A DNA stretch of 64,000 nt from Nocardiopsis coralli (GTDB lineage: Bacteria > Actinomycetota > Actinomycetes > Streptosporangiales > Streptosporangiaceae). Positions within the stretch are counted from its first letter, which is position 1; each line of letters opens with the position of its first letter. The position numbers were made by a program, and so were the translations under genes. The notes beneath the pieces were generated by a model that saw only the letters and a program-made list of their open reading frames with translations, was not told the DNA's origin and searched no databases. The stretch covers positions 124,001 to 188,000 of the forward strand of contig NZ_JADBGI010000006.1 of the NCBI RefSeq assembly GCF_014892575.1, in the 5' to 3' direction. This document shows positions 25,297 to 34,329 of the stretch, piece by piece.

Positions 25297-25932
25297 TCAA
25301 GCGCCGGGCACGCCGGGGCCGTCACCGTACAGCGACGCGGCCGGTTCGGCGTAACTGACGCTGGCCAGGCGCTGCTCCACGAAGGTCAGCGACGTGACGC
25401 TCGCGAGGTTGCACTCGCGCAGGTCGGGGCGGTGCCAGAGGCGCTTGCCCTCGGCGGCGCGGCGGGCCATCCAGATCGGCAGCTGGTGGCTCACGCACAC
25501 CGCCTCGCGCCCCCAGGCCGCGCGCCGGGCGACCTTGATGACCTCGACCATCCGCTGGACGATCTCGGTGTAGGCCTCACCCCACGAGGGCCGGAACGGG
25601 TTGTAGACCCGCGACAGCACGTAGGGGTCGCGCACCGAGCGCACCGACAGGGACATGCCCTCGAACTCGTTGGCCGCCTCGACGAGCCGGTCGTCGAGGG
25701 TCACGGGGAGATCCGTGCGCTTCTGCAGCGGCTCGGCGGTCTCCTGGGTGCGGTCGAGCGGCGAGGAGTACAACGCGGCGATGTCGTGGCCCTCGAACCA
25801 GTCGGCGGCCATGTCGGCCATCTCGCGGCCGCGGTCGCTCAGGTGGAAGTCGGGCATGCGCCCGTAGAGGACCTTCTCGGGGTTGTACACCTCGCCGTGC
25901 CGGACCAGGTGCACGACGGTGGTCGTGGTCAT
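25297..25932 (-). CDS. Histidine phosphatase family protein
   Basis: A 211-residue phosphoglycerate mutase-like phosphatase. The phosphohistidine is in HLVRHGEVYNP (residue ~11) and the second His in VCVSHQLPIW. ALYSSPLDRTQETAEPL and EANEFEGM complete the pocket. The WHRP-containing insertion LWHRPDLRECNLASV is common in this actinobacterial subgroup. It starts 28 bp after hemL and shares its transcript, as is often seen in actinobacteria; the substrate is unknown. Confidence 0.9.
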   Translation of the reverse strand: MTTTTVVHLVRHGEVYNPEKVLYGRMPDFHLSDRGREMADMAADWFEGHDIAALYSSPLDRTQETAEPLQKRTDLPVTLDDRLVEAANEFEGMSLSVRSVRDPYVLSRVYNPFRPSWGEAYTEIVQRMVEVIKVARRAAWGREAVCVSHQLPIWMARRAAEGKRLWHRPDLRECNLASVTSLTFVEQRLASVSYAEPAASLYGDGPGVPGA

Positions 25933-25960
25933 CGGGAACGTCTTCCTGTCGTGTGCTGGG

Positions 25961-27262
25961 TCATGCCTGGCTCTGCGCCTCGGCGGCGGCACGCGCGGCG
26001 CGGGGCAGGGCGGAGACCACCTGCTCGATGGCGGCCTCGTCGTGCGCGGCGGAGAAGAACCACGCCTCGAACGCCGCGGCGGGCAAGTACACGCCCTGCT
26101 CGAGCATGGCGTTGAAGAACGCGGCGTAGGCCGCGGTGTCGGTGGTGCGCGCGGTGTCGAAGTCGACGACCTCGTGGTCGGTGAAGAAGACCGTGAAGAG
26201 GTTGCCGCCGCCCTGCACCCGGTGGGGCACGCCCTCGGCGGCCAGGGCCTTGGACACCTCCGACTCCACCTGGGCGGAGACCCGGTCGATGTGCTCGTAG
26301 ACCTCGGGGGTCGCGCCGCGGAGCGTGGCCACGCCCGCCGCGGTCGCCAGCGGGTTCCCGGACAGGGTTCCGGCCTGGTAGACGGGGCCGTTGGGCGCGA
26401 GGCGGTCCATGACGTCGGCGCGCCCGCCGAAGGCAGCCGCGGGGAGGCCGCCGCCCATGACCTTGCCGAAGGTGACGAGGTCGGGGGCCACGCCCTCGAG
26501 CCCGAACCAGCCGGACGCGCTCACACGGAACCCGGTGAGGACCTCGTCGAGGATCAGGAGCGCGCCGTGCTGGTGCGCGATCTCCTTGAGGCGGGCGTTG
26601 AAGCCGGCCTTGGGCGGGACCACGCCCATGTTCGCGGGGCAGGCCTCGGCGATGACGCAGGCGATGTCGTCGCCGTGCTCGGCGAAGGCCTGCTCGACCG
26701 CCTCGGGGTCGTTGTAGGGGAGCACGATGGTGTCGGCCGCGCTGGCGCCGGTCACGCCGGGGGTGTCGGGCAGCGCGAACGTGGCCAGGCCGGAGCCGGC
26801 GGAGGCGAGGAGGGCGTCCACGTGGCCGTGGTAGTTGCCCGCGAACTTGACGACCTTGCTGCGGCCGGTGAAACCGCGCGCGAGGCGGATCGCGGACATG
26901 GTCGCCTCGGTGCCGGAGTTGACGAGGCGGACCTTCTCGACGGGGGTGCGCTCGGAGATGAGTTCGGCCAGCTCGACCTCGCCGGGGGTCGGGGCGCCGT
27001 AGGAGGTGCCCGCGTCGACGGCCCCGTGGAGGGCCTCGACGACGCCCGGGTTCGCGTGCCCGAGGATCAGCGGTCCCCAGGAGCAGACGAGGTCGACGTA
27101 GCGGCGGCCCTCGGTGTCGACGAGGTAGGGGCCCTCGCCCTTGACGAAGAACGGCGGGGTGCCGCCGACGGCACCGAAGGCACGGACGGGCGAGTTCACA
27201 CCGCCGGGCACGACGGCGTTCGCCCGCTGGAAGAGCTGTTCGGAAGTCTGTTGAGTACCCAC
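25961..27262 (-). CDS. hemL: Glutamate-1-semialdehyde 2,1-aminomutase
   Basis: A 433-residue class-III PLP aminotransferase that converts glutamate-1-semialdehyde to 5-aminolevulinate, the second C5-pathway step after HemA. The PLP lysine is in [13 protein letters not shown], and [28 protein letters not shown] and DEVLTGFR match the family. ATG at 27262 opens with [20 protein letters not shown]. The other heme genes are at 33-39 kb on the same strand. A histidine phosphatase gene follows. Confidence 0.96.
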   Translation of the reverse strand: MGTQQTSEQLFQRANAVVPGGVNSPVRAFGAVGGTPPFFVKGEGPYLVDTEGRRYVDLVCSWGPLILGHANPGVVEALHGAVDAGTSYGAPTPGEVELAELISERTPVEKVRLVNSGTEATMSAIRLARGFTGRSKVVKFAGNYHGHVDALLASAGSGLATFALPDTPGVTGASAADTIVLPYNDPEAVEQAFAEHGDDIACVIAEACPANMGVVPPKAGFNARLKEIAHQHGALLILDEVLTGFRVSASGWFGLEGVAPDLVTFGKVMGGGLPAAAFGGRADVMDRLAPNGPVYQAGTLSGNPLATAAGVATLRGATPEVYEHIDRVSAQVESEVSKALAAEGVPHRVQGGGNLFTVFFTDHEVVDFDTARTTDTAAYAAFFNAMLEQGVYLPAAAFEAWFFSAAHDEAAIEQVVSALPRAARAAAEAQSQA

Positions 27263-27353
27263 GTCACCAGTGTGTCAGGTGTGCCGGAGTGCCCGTCCGT
27301 GACCCGCCCCGCACCCCGGCCGCCCGCCTGCTCAGGGGCTGCTGCGACAGGAA

Positions 27354-27379
27354 GTGCCCCGGGCCGGGGCCCGGGGCAC
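27354..27379. terminator. Hairpin terminator after the PAP2 gene
   Basis: GTGCCCCGGGCC (27354-27365) and its complement (27368-27379), a 12-bp near-continuous palindrome whose innermost pairs must open to form a loop. Confidence 0.6.
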
Positions 27380-27395
27380 GTGTGCGTGGGGAGGG

Positions 27396-28064
27396 TCAGA
27401 CGCGGGCGTCGGACCCAGGTGCGGGGGCCTCCGCCGGCTCGGCGGGCCGGGGGGCGTCCTCGGCGCGCAGCAGGGGGCGCAGGCGGTCGACCTCGGCGAG
27501 GCGGTCGACGAGCCCGGTGAGCGGGCGGGCCATGGCCAGGGAGACCAGTGTGGCGACGGTGGCGCCGACGATCAGGCCGACCGTGACGTCGTGCGGGTAG
27601 TGGGCGCCCACCAGGACGCGGGAGAAGGCCTCGAGCACGGCGAGCACCGCGACGGGCAGGGCCATGCGGTGCCAGGTGATGACGATGGCGGCCGCGGCGG
27701 CGCCGGCGATGGCGGCGTGGTTGCTGGGGAAGGACCAGTCGCCGATGGGGTCGCAGGTGGCGATGGTGCTCAGGTCGGTCATGGCCTGGCAGGGCCGCAG
27801 CTGCTCGAAGAAGGCCTTGATGGTGCGGCTGACCATGTACGCGACGACCGTGGCCACGGGGGCGAAGAGCGCCAGTCCGACGGTGCGCGAGCCGAGGGAG
27901 CGCGCACGCCACCAGGCGGCCAGGAACAGCACCGCGAAGGCGACGAGCAGCAGGTCCGTGCCGAACTCCGCGACGCCCTGCACCCAGGGGTCGAGGCCGT
28001 CGGCGAACTCGATCACCGATCGGGACCAGGCAGCGCTGACGGCGAAGATCTCGGAGATCATCAT
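27396..28064 (-). CDS. PAP2-family phosphatase (undecaprenyl-diphosphatase-like)
   Basis: A 222-residue membrane phosphatase with about six helices. The three PAP2 motifs are KAFFEQLRPC (motif 1), WSFPSNHAA (motif 2) and SRVLVGAHYPHDV (motif 3, with both catalytic His). The family removes phosphate from lipid phosphates, often undecaprenyl pyrophosphate in cell wall cycling. Starts at 28064 and 28061 are tandem ATG codons; the upstream frame has no family similarity. Confidence 0.9.
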   Translation of the reverse strand: MMISEIFAVSAAWSRSVIEFADGLDPWVQGVAEFGTDLLLVAFAVLFLAAWWRARSLGSRTVGLALFAPVATVVAYMVSRTIKAFFEQLRPCQAMTDLSTIATCDPIGDWSFPSNHAAIAGAAAAAIVITWHRMALPVAVLAVLEAFSRVLVGAHYPHDVTVGLIVGATVATLVSLAMARPLTGLVDRLAEVDRLRPLLRAEDAPRPAEPAEAPAPGSDARV

Positions 28065-28315
28065 GCTCCATCGGGGTCGTGCGGGGAGGGTCGCGCCCTG
28101 TGGGGGACGGGGGGGCGGGCGACGCACCGTCGGGAGGTGACGGGACTCCCACGGGCGGATGACGGGAAAGCCTTGCTGTATGACCAAACTAGCGGCTCCT
28201 GTGAGCCTCTGTGTTCGGGTGCGGGGAAAGAGACCGGGACCACGGCGGACCACCTGCGATACCGGTGAGTAATTTGGTGGGTGCAAGAGCCCCTGCCACA
28301 GATCCGGAGCAGCCC

Positions 28316-28798
28316 ATGAGCGGGACCTTCACCACGGCCGACCTGATCGACGACCACGGCGACACCCTGCGCAGCTGCGCGACACAGTTCCGCCAGTACG
28401 GGGGCCGCGCGGTCTTCTCCGGCCCCATCCGCACCGTGCGTTGCCACGAGGACAACGGGCTGGTCAAGAAGGTGCTCAACAGCCCCGGCGAGGGTGCGGT
28501 CCTGGTCGTGGACGGCAACGCGTCCGTGCGCACGGCCCTGATGGGCGACATGATCGCCGAGGCCGCCGTCGCCAACGGCTGGGCCGGTGTGGTGATCAAC
28601 GGCGCGGTGCGCGACACCGTCGCCCTGGCCGGGCTCGACCTGGGTGTGAAGGCGCTGGGGTCCAACCCCCGCAAGTCCGCGAAGGACGCCGCCGGCCGCC
28701 TGGACGAGCCGGTCGTCTTCGGCGACGTCGAGTTCGTGACGGGCGAGTGGCTCTACAGCGACCACGACGGCATCGTCGTGAACAGCACGAAGCTCTGA
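28316..28798 (+). CDS. rraA: RraA family protein
   Basis: A 160-residue protein of the RraA/HMG-aldolase family: [15 protein letters not shown] at the N terminus, [20 protein letters not shown] in the middle and the GAVRDT motif with the Arg-Asp pair used for metal and substrate in aldolase members. E. coli RraA inhibits RNase E. Whether this protein regulates an RNase E/G or acts as 4-hydroxy-4-methyl-2-oxoglutarate aldolase/oxaloacetate decarboxylase cannot be decided from sequence. ATG at 28316 is the family start. Confidence 0.9.
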   Translation: MSGTFTTADLIDDHGDTLRSCATQFRQYGGRAVFSGPIRTVRCHEDNGLVKKVLNSPGEGAVLVVDGNASVRTALMGDMIAEAAVANGWAGVVINGAVRDTVALAGLDLGVKALGSNPRKSAKDAAGRLDEPVVFGDVEFVTGEWLYSDHDGIVVNSTKL

Positions 28799-28810
28799 TC
28801 ACACGGCCGG

Positions 28811-28867
28811 GAACCGGGCGGTGACGAACGCCCCTGCCCCTCCGGACCCGTTCGTCACCCCCGGTTC
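28811..28867. terminator. Long-stem terminator after rraA
   Basis: Nearly the whole of 28811-28830 pairs with 28849-28867 (core GGTGACGAACG with CGTTCGTCACC, outer GAACCGG with CCGGTTC). It overlaps the last codons of the convergent membrane gene. Confidence 0.7.
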
Positions 28868-29580
28868 ACCCGCTCGGCCGCCCGCATCCGGAGCCCGTGG
28901 CGCAGGAACGGCCACACGAAGGCGCCGAACATCGCGGGCACCAGCAGGAGCGGCGGCAGGCTCGCCAGGAGCACGTCGTCGGTGAAGAACACCGTGACGA
29001 TCTGGACCGCCCCGACCCCGGCCACGGCCACACCGGTCGGGCGTGCGTTGCGCGCGAGTATCAGGCCGATGCCGTCCTCCGGGGTCCGGAGCCGCTGCAC
29101 ACGCGGCAGCAGGAGCCCGAGCAACACCAGGCCCGACCCGACGGACAGCCCGACCACGAGCGCGACCGGCAGGTCCCCTCCCGCGGCGTTCAGCACGAGC
29201 ACCCCGTGGAGCGGTGCCAGCAGGAGCGCCATCGAGGCCATCACCGCGTCCCCGGCAGCCCGCGTACCCCGCGCCGATCCCCGCAGCGCGCCCGGCAGGT
29301 GCGGGCGCAGGGTGTGGCCGACGGCGGCCAGGGCCAGGAACAGGGCCCCGATCCCCACCAGCGTCAACGGCATCGCGGCGACCAGCAGGCCCCTCGGCGT
29401 GGTTCCGCCGTGCGGTCCCACCCCGCTCTCGTCGTTGTCGATCGCCGCGGGCAGGTCGGGCCAGGCCGTCCACGCGAGCGCCGCCATGACCACCAGCGCG
29501 ACCGCCGTGGCACCGACCCCGATCCGGGGCACGACCGCCCCGCCCGCGGCCCGCTCGTCCCCGTGTCCTGTCGCCGTCAC
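28855..29580 (-). CDS. DUF1648-like multi-span membrane protein
   Basis: A 241-residue protein with about six membrane helices. Near residue 45 AWPDLPAAIDNDESGVGPHG resembles the extracytoplasmic loop of DUF1648 proteins. GTG at 29580 follows GGAGG by six bases; longer starts in frame lack a site. It is divergent from a sensor kinase whose ATG is about 170 bp away, and could be what that system controls or monitors, which is inference. Not the SdpI group: it lacks the GIRT...W motif. Confidence 0.6.
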   Translation of the reverse strand: MTATGHGDERAAGGAVVPRIGVGATAVALVVMAALAWTAWPDLPAAIDNDESGVGPHGGTTPRGLLVAAMPLTLVGIGALFLALAAVGHTLRPHLPGALRGSARGTRAAGDAVMASMALLLAPLHGVLVLNAAGGDLPVALVVGLSVGSGLVLLGLLLPRVQRLRTPEDGIGLILARNARPTGVAVAGVGAVQIVTVFFTDDVLLASLPPLLLVPAMFGAFVWPFLRHGLRMRAAERVNRG

Positions 29581-29742
29581 CGTGCACCTCCGCATCCGTC
29601 CCAGCACGTACGGACGACGTTAGGGACGGCGGCACGGGCGGCACATCGGGCGCGGGGCACCTCGGGGTCACGTCCTCCGCATGCCGGAGGTCACGGCCGC
29701 CGGCATGACCGCTGGGCCATGGCCGCCCGGGACCCGTCCGCC

Positions 29743-29754
29743 TATCCTCGGGGC
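29743..29754 (+). promoter_or_regulatory. Leaderless promoter of the two-component system
   Basis: TATCCT at 29743-29748, a 6-nt spacer, then ATG at 29755. Confidence 0.6.
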
Positions 29755-31032
29755 ATGCGCGTCGGCCCCCTCCCCGGCCCTTCCCCCTGGGTCGCCCTCC
29801 GCCCGGACCGTCCCCCGAGGATCCTGCAGGTCCTGTTCTGGGGGAACATGGCCACGACCTTCGCCGTGTTCGGTTTCACGGCATGGGCGGAGCGCGAGCA
29901 CATCAGCACCGCTCCCCCGGAGGTCACCGCCGTGGTCGTGGCGGCCACGCTCAGCGCGGTGCTGTGCTGCCTCCTGTGGCCCTTCGCCGCGTGGTCCCCG
30001 CACGCACCCGCCCGGCGCCGGGCGGTCAGCGCCGCGTTCCTGGTCGTGGCGGTCCTGTGCACGATGACCAGCAACGCCACCATGTTCCTGCTGGTGTGCG
30101 TGGCCTCGGTCCAGGCGGTCGCGGTGTTCGGGGTGACGGGCGGGGCCGTGCACGCGGTGCTGCTCGCGGCGTTCGGGCTGTCGGGTCCCCTGTTCATCCC
30201 CGAGATGCCGCTCTGGGCCGGCGTGTACACCGCCGCCACGATGCTCTTCCTCGCCGCCGTCTCGGCCGCGCTCTTCCTGGCCCTGACCGTGGCCGCGCGG
30301 CGGGCCGAGCACACCCGCGATCTCCTGGCCGAGCTCGAACAGGCCCACGGGGAACTCCGCGTCCGCAACCGCCAGGTGCGCGAGATGACCCTGGCCGAGG
30401 AACGCTCGCGCATGGCCCGGGAGATGCACGACAGCACCGGGCACCACCTGACCGCGCTGGCGATGACCCTCTCCAACGCGCTCCGGTTCCGGACACACCG
30501 CCCCGACGAGGCCTGGACCGAGGTCGAGCAGGCGCGCGACCTGGCGCGCGAGGCCCTCGAGGACACCCGGCGGTGGGTGCGCGCCCTGCGCCCGCTCACC
30601 CTCGAGGGTGTCTCGGGCCCCGAGGCGATGCGGGCGCTGGCGGGGTCCTTCGACGGCACCGGGCTGCGCGTGGACTTCACCGCCGAGGGCACCTGGCCCG
30701 ATCCGCCGGAGGCCGCGGAACTGGTGTGTTACCGCGCGCTCCAGGAGGGCCTGGCCAACGCGGTCCGCCACTCGGGCGCGGGCCGTATCGGGGTGCACCT
30801 GCGTTCCACCCCCGACACCGTCGAGCTCATGGTCGAGGACGACGGTCAGGGCGCCGGTGCCGCACGCACCGAGCGGGGCTTCGGGCTGCGCGGGATCGCC
30901 GAACGGGCCGGGGCGGTGGGCGGCGCCATGACGGCCGGGAACGGCCCCGAGGGCGGCTTCCTGCTCCGTGTCGAGGTCCCGGCCTCCGAACCCTCACACG
31001 AGGCACTCAGCGCACGGGAGGGCGCAGCATGA
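29755..31032 (+). CDS. Sensor histidine kinase (HisKA_3/NarL-type partner)
   Basis: A 425-residue kinase. About five to six N-terminal membrane helices (to ~residue 185) form the sensor, without a large extracellular loop. A coiled coil (ELEQAHGELRVRNRQVREM) leads to the H box SRMAREMHDSTGHHLTALAM with the phosphorylated His. The ATPase region has LANAVRHSGAG (N box), VEDDGQGAG and GFGLRGIAERAG. Stop and next start overlap as ATGA. The membrane-only sensor suggests it detects a lipophilic or envelope signal (inference). Confidence 0.93.
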   Translation: MRVGPLPGPSPWVALRPDRPPRILQVLFWGNMATTFAVFGFTAWAEREHISTAPPEVTAVVVAATLSAVLCCLLWPFAAWSPHAPARRRAVSAAFLVVAVLCTMTSNATMFLLVCVASVQAVAVFGVTGGAVHAVLLAAFGLSGPLFIPEMPLWAGVYTAATMLFLAAVSAALFLALTVAARRAEHTRDLLAELEQAHGELRVRNRQVREMTLAEERSRMAREMHDSTGHHLTALAMTLSNALRFRTHRPDEAWTEVEQARDLAREALEDTRRWVRALRPLTLEGVSGPEAMRALAGSFDGTGLRVDFTAEGTWPDPPEAAELVCYRALQEGLANAVRHSGAGRIGVHLRSTPDTVELMVEDDGQGAGAARTERGFGLRGIAERAGAVGGAMTAGNGPEGGFLLRVEVPASEPSHEALSAREGAA

Positions 31033-31688
31033 CGGCGGTGACGGTGGTGGTCGTCGACGACCAGGCACTCATGCGGCAGGGGCTGCGCAAGCTCCTGGAG
31101 ATCGAGCCCGGGATCGACGTGGTCGGCGAGGCGGCCGACGGCGTCGAGGCGCTGGACGTGCTCGCCGAGCTTCCCGAACCGCCCGACGTCGCGCTCGTGG
31201 ACGCACGCATGCCACGGATGGACGGCGTGGAGCTCATACGCCACCTGCAGGGGACCCACCCCGGGGTCCGCGCGATCGTCCTCACCACGTTCGACGAGGA
31301 CGGCACGGTGCTGGACGGTCTGCGGGCTGGGGCCCGCGGGCACCTGCTCAAGGACGTCCCGCCCGAGGAGCTCGTGCAGGCCGTGCACCGGGTCGCGGCC
31401 GGGCAGACGGTGCTGGGCGGTCCGGCCACCGCGCACCTGGTCGCGGCGCTCCCCGGGGCTGCGACCACTGAACCGAATCCGGAACCCGACGACCCGCTCT
31501 CGGACCGCGAACGCGAGGTCGCGCTCAGGGTCGGCGAGGGCGCCACCAACCGGGAGATCGCACGGGCCCTGTTCATCACCGAGGGCACGGCCAAGAACCA
31601 CGTGACGTCCGCCCTGCGCAAGCTCGACCTGCGCGACCGCACACAGCTCGCGCTGTGGGTCCGCCAACGGCGCCGAGCCGGCGGGTGA
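31029..31688 (+). CDS. NarL/LuxR-family response regulator
   Basis: A 219-residue regulator: receiver domain 1-120 with VVVDDQALMRQGLRKLL, phosphoacceptor Asp in VALVDARMPRMDG and LKDVPPEEL; LuxR-type helix-turn-helix in LSDREREVALRVGEGATNRE and the helices that follow to ~residue 205. Its ATG overlaps the kinase stop, so the pair is coupled. Target genes are unknown; the divergent DUF1648-like gene is the nearest candidate. Confidence 0.95.
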   Translation: MTAVTVVVVDDQALMRQGLRKLLEIEPGIDVVGEAADGVEALDVLAELPEPPDVALVDARMPRMDGVELIRHLQGTHPGVRAIVLTTFDEDGTVLDGLRAGARGHLLKDVPPEELVQAVHRVAAGQTVLGGPATAHLVAALPGAATTEPNPEPDDPLSDREREVALRVGEGATNREIARALFITEGTAKNHVTSALRKLDLRDRTQLALWVRQRRRAGG

Positions 31689-31693
31689 ACGGT

Positions 31694-32461
31694 TCAGAGC
31701 ACGTGGACCGACTCCAGGACCGCCTCGCGCAGCTCCTCGTCGGCCTCGTCGGGTTCGGCGGCGCCGTGAATCCCGACGAACACGGCGGCGTACTGCTCGC
31801 CGCCGGTGTCCACGAGGAGGAAGGCGTTGTCGGAGTCCTGGATCACGAAGTCGCCCCGGGTGGCCTCGACCGCGCCGTCGACCTCGTACGGAGCGGTGCC
31901 CCCGGCCTCGAACCCCTCGTTCAGCGGGCCGACGAACTGCTGGATGAACTCTGCGGCCCCGGTGGTGCCGACCGGCCCGCCACCCTCCTCCGGGACGTTC
32001 ATCGCGGACAGCGACGCGTGGGCGAGCAAGGTGCCGTCCTCGCGCAGGAGTGCGTGCTCGATCGCCGGTTCGTCCAACTCGGTGCTGGCGTGCGGCGGCA
32101 GGTCGTCGTGGGGCACCCAGTCCTCGGGGAGGGTGAAGCCGATGCCGTAACCCTCGACCTCCTGCCCCTGGAGCCCGGCCTCCTCGGGTTCACCGTCCTC
32201 GGCACCGCCGGTCCCGTCGGAACCGTCGTCCCCGGAGCCGTTCCCGTTCGGGTCCTCGGCGGAGGCGTCCCCGCTCCCCGACCCCCCGGACGAGGCCCCC
32301 TGCACCGTGCCGAGCGCGAAACCACCGCCGACGGCGACGAGCAACAGCACGCCGGCCCCGGCGGCCACGGCCCACACCGGGGCACGGCGGCCCGTCCCCT
32401 TGGCGGGCGGGGACTGTGGCGTGTGGGGTTCGGGGGTCCGGGGGTTCTGCGGGGTACTCAC
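31694..32461 (-). CDS. Membrane-anchored extracytoplasmic protein, unknown function
   Basis: A 255-residue protein. Residues 1-26 are Pro-rich and cytoplasmic, 28-52 form one membrane helix (VWAVAAGAGVLLLVAVGGGF), 53-95 are Gly/Ser/Asp-rich linker, and 96-255 form an extracytoplasmic domain with GYGIGFTLPEDWVPHDDLPP and FIQQFVGPLNEGFE. The fold recalls lipoprotein LpqN/PsbP-like domains, which is a guess. GTG at 32461 is preceded by a TAGGTT box and a 7-nt spacer. It converges on the response-regulator gene. Confidence 0.65.
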   Translation of the reverse strand: MSTPQNPRTPEPHTPQSPPAKGTGRRAPVWAVAAGAGVLLLVAVGGGFALGTVQGASSGGSGSGDASAEDPNGNGSGDDGSDGTGGAEDGEPEEAGLQGQEVEGYGIGFTLPEDWVPHDDLPPHASTELDEPAIEHALLREDGTLLAHASLSAMNVPEEGGGPVGTTGAAEFIQQFVGPLNEGFEAGGTAPYEVDGAVEATRGDFVIQDSDNAFLLVDTGGEQYAAVFVGIHGAAEPDEADEELREAVLESVHVL

Positions 32462-32474
32462 CCGGGTGAACCTA
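32462..32474 (-). promoter_or_regulatory. Leaderless promoter of the 255-residue membrane protein gene
   Basis: On the minus strand TAGGTT (32469-32474), 7-nt spacer, then GTG at 32461. Confidence 0.5.
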
Positions 32475-32537
32475 CTGGCTCACCGAACGTGAGTGGAGGT
32501 TCTGGCCGATACCGGACACCCCCGTCCCGGAGGGCGG

Positions 32538-33188
32538 TCAGTGCGGGAACTCCTCGCTGGCGTCGGCCAGGATGTCCAGCACGGCGATCGGGTCGGGGAG
32601 GACGACCGACCCGTCGCTCTCACGCGGGGTGCGGATCCAGGTCACCCGGCCGCCCGTGGGCAGGGCCGAGGGTGCGCCGAGCACGAAACTGTCGCGGCAG
32701 TGCCAGCGCAGACCCGGCATCTCCTCGACCGACTCGGGGACGCAGTCGAGGTGGCAGGACCACCACTCCTCCTCGTCGACGGGCGAGCGGGTGGCGACGA
32801 AGAACAGGTACCGGCCCTCGAGGGCGGCGACGGGACCGGCCGGGAGACCGGAGCGCCCCATCCGCGCCAGGGCCATGACCCCGGCCTCGCGGGGCACGTC
32901 GAGGACGTCGAAGACGCGGCCGGTGGGCAGGACCACGTTCGCGGCGGGGTCGGCGCTCCACCACCGGCGCAGGGTGTCGGCGTCGGTGCTGGCCTCCACG
33001 CCCCAGGCGGCGCTGACCGGATGGGCGGCCGGGTCGGGGCACCCCATCCGGTCGCAGGTACACGCACGGTCGTGGCCGGGGGCGGCACCGCGGACCACGG
33101 GCCAGCCGAGGTCCGCGTAACCCAGCGCGGACGTCAGCATGCTGTCCGGCGTCTGCCTGCGTTTACGTCGGTACAACACATCCGCCAT
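32538..33188 (-). CDS. PrimPol-like (bifunctional DNA primase/polymerase N-terminal) protein, probably degenerate
   Basis: A 216-residue protein matching the N-terminal Prim-Pol domain of plasmid/phage primases: LTSALGYADLGWPVVRGA at the start, CDRMGCPDPAAHP, and TDADTLRRWWSADPAANVVL. In active archaeal-type PrimPols a strand carries two acidic metal ligands (DxD/E); here the strand reads VFDVLDVPREAG, with Pro where the second acid is expected. It lies between hemB and a membrane protein gene in a stable core-gene setting rather than on an obvious plasmid. It may be a domesticated, non-catalytic relative. Confidence 0.72.
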   Translation of the reverse strand: MADVLYRRKRRQTPDSMLTSALGYADLGWPVVRGAAPGHDRACTCDRMGCPDPAAHPVSAAWGVEASTDADTLRRWWSADPAANVVLPTGRVFDVLDVPREAGVMALARMGRSGLPAGPVAALEGRYLFFVATRSPVDEEEWWSCHLDCVPESVEEMPGLRWHCRDSFVLGAPSALPTGGRVTWIRTPRESDGSVVLPDPIAVLDILADASEEFPH

Positions 33189-33281
33189 GGGGCCTCCCGC
33201 GGTCGCCTTCGATCCGGTCGCGGCCTTCGGAGGGAGGGCCCGGCCCCGGCGGCCGCGACCGGGGCGTTCGGGCCTGTCGCG

Positions 33282-34280
33282 TCAGCGCAGGAGCCGGGCC
33301 GCCTCGGTCGCCCAGTAGGTGAGGATCTGCTCGGCCCCCGCCCGCCGGTAGGAGGTGAGTACCTCCACGATGGCCCGGTCGCGCTCCAGCCATCCGCGCT
33401 CGGCGGCTGCCTCGATCATGGCGTACTCACCGCTGACCTGATAGGCCGACACGGGCACCGGCGAGGTCTCGGCGACCTTGGCGACCACGTCCAGGTAGGC
33501 CAGGCCCGGTTTGACCATGACCATGTCCGCACCCTCGGCCACGTCGAGGGCGACCTCCCGCAGGGCCTCGCGCACGTTGGCGGGGTCCTGCTGGTATCCG
33601 GAACGGTCGCCGAACTGAGGAGCGCCCTCGGCCGCCTCGCGGAACGGGCCGTAGAAGACCGAGGAGTACTTGGCGGCGTAGGCCAGGACGGGAACCTGGG
33701 TGTGCCCGGCGCTGTCGAGCCCGGCCCGGATCGCCGCGACCTGGCCGTCCATCATGCCGCTCGGGGCGACCACGGCCGCGCCCGCCTCGGCCTGCGCGGC
33801 GGCGACGGCGGCGTAGCGCTCCAGCGTGAGGTCGTTGTCGACGTGCCCGTCGACCTGCAACGGCCCGCAGTGCCCGTGGTCGGTGTACTCGCACAGGCAC
33901 AGGTCGGCCATGACCACGAGGTCGTCTCCGACCTCCGAGGACAGGTCGCGCAGGGCCTCCTGCACGACACCGTTCGGGTCGTCGGCCTGGGTCCCGGTGG
34001 CGTCCTTGTGCTCGGGGATACCGAACAGCATGAGCCCGCCGACCCCGGCCTCGGCGGCCTCGGCGGCGGCCTTGCGCAGGGAGTCGCGGGTGTGCTGGAC
34101 CTGCCCGGGCATCGAGGAGATCGCGACCGGCTCGGTCAGCCCTTCCTTGACGAACATCGGCAGGATCAGGTTCTCCGGGCGCACCGCCGTCTCCGAGACC
34201 AGTCGGCGCATGGCACTGCCACGGCGCAGACGGCGGGGCCGCGCGGCGGGGAAAGCGGCGTCGGAGCTGGATGCGCTCAT
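33282..34280 (-). CDS. hemB: Delta-aminolevulinic acid dehydratase (porphobilinogen synthase)
   Basis: A 332-residue enzyme that condenses two 5-aminolevulinate to porphobilinogen. Schiff-base lysines are in YAAKYSSVFYGPFR and VMVKPGLAYLD. The metal-site segment LCLCEYTDHGHCG keeps the Cys triad of zinc-type enzymes. Start ATG 34280 follows CGGGAGAT. It is the last core gene of the hemA-hemC-hemD-hemB run, 49 bp after hemD. Confidence 0.95.
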   Translation of the reverse strand: MSASSSDAAFPAARPRRLRRGSAMRRLVSETAVRPENLILPMFVKEGLTEPVAISSMPGQVQHTRDSLRKAAAEAAEAGVGGLMLFGIPEHKDATGTQADDPNGVVQEALRDLSSEVGDDLVVMADLCLCEYTDHGHCGPLQVDGHVDNDLTLERYAAVAAAQAEAGAAVVAPSGMMDGQVAAIRAGLDSAGHTQVPVLAYAAKYSSVFYGPFREAAEGAPQFGDRSGYQQDPANVREALREVALDVAEGADMVMVKPGLAYLDVVAKVAETSPVPVSAYQVSGEYAMIEAAAERGWLERDRAIVEVLTSYRRAGAEQILTYWATEAARLLR

Positions 34281-34329
34281 GTGGATCTCCCGGTTCGGTG
34301 GTCTCGGTCGGCGGTCGTCGCTCTCGGGC

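Noticed and set aside
25883..27520. 545-codon + strand frame opposite hemL
   Set aside because: Shadow of hemL, which has all catalytic motifs.
28855..29580. Considered as a second SdpI-type immunity protein
   Set aside because: It has a DUF1648-like loop but lacks the GIRT...W signature and is 30 kb from the sdp genes; it belongs with the divergent two-component system if anything.
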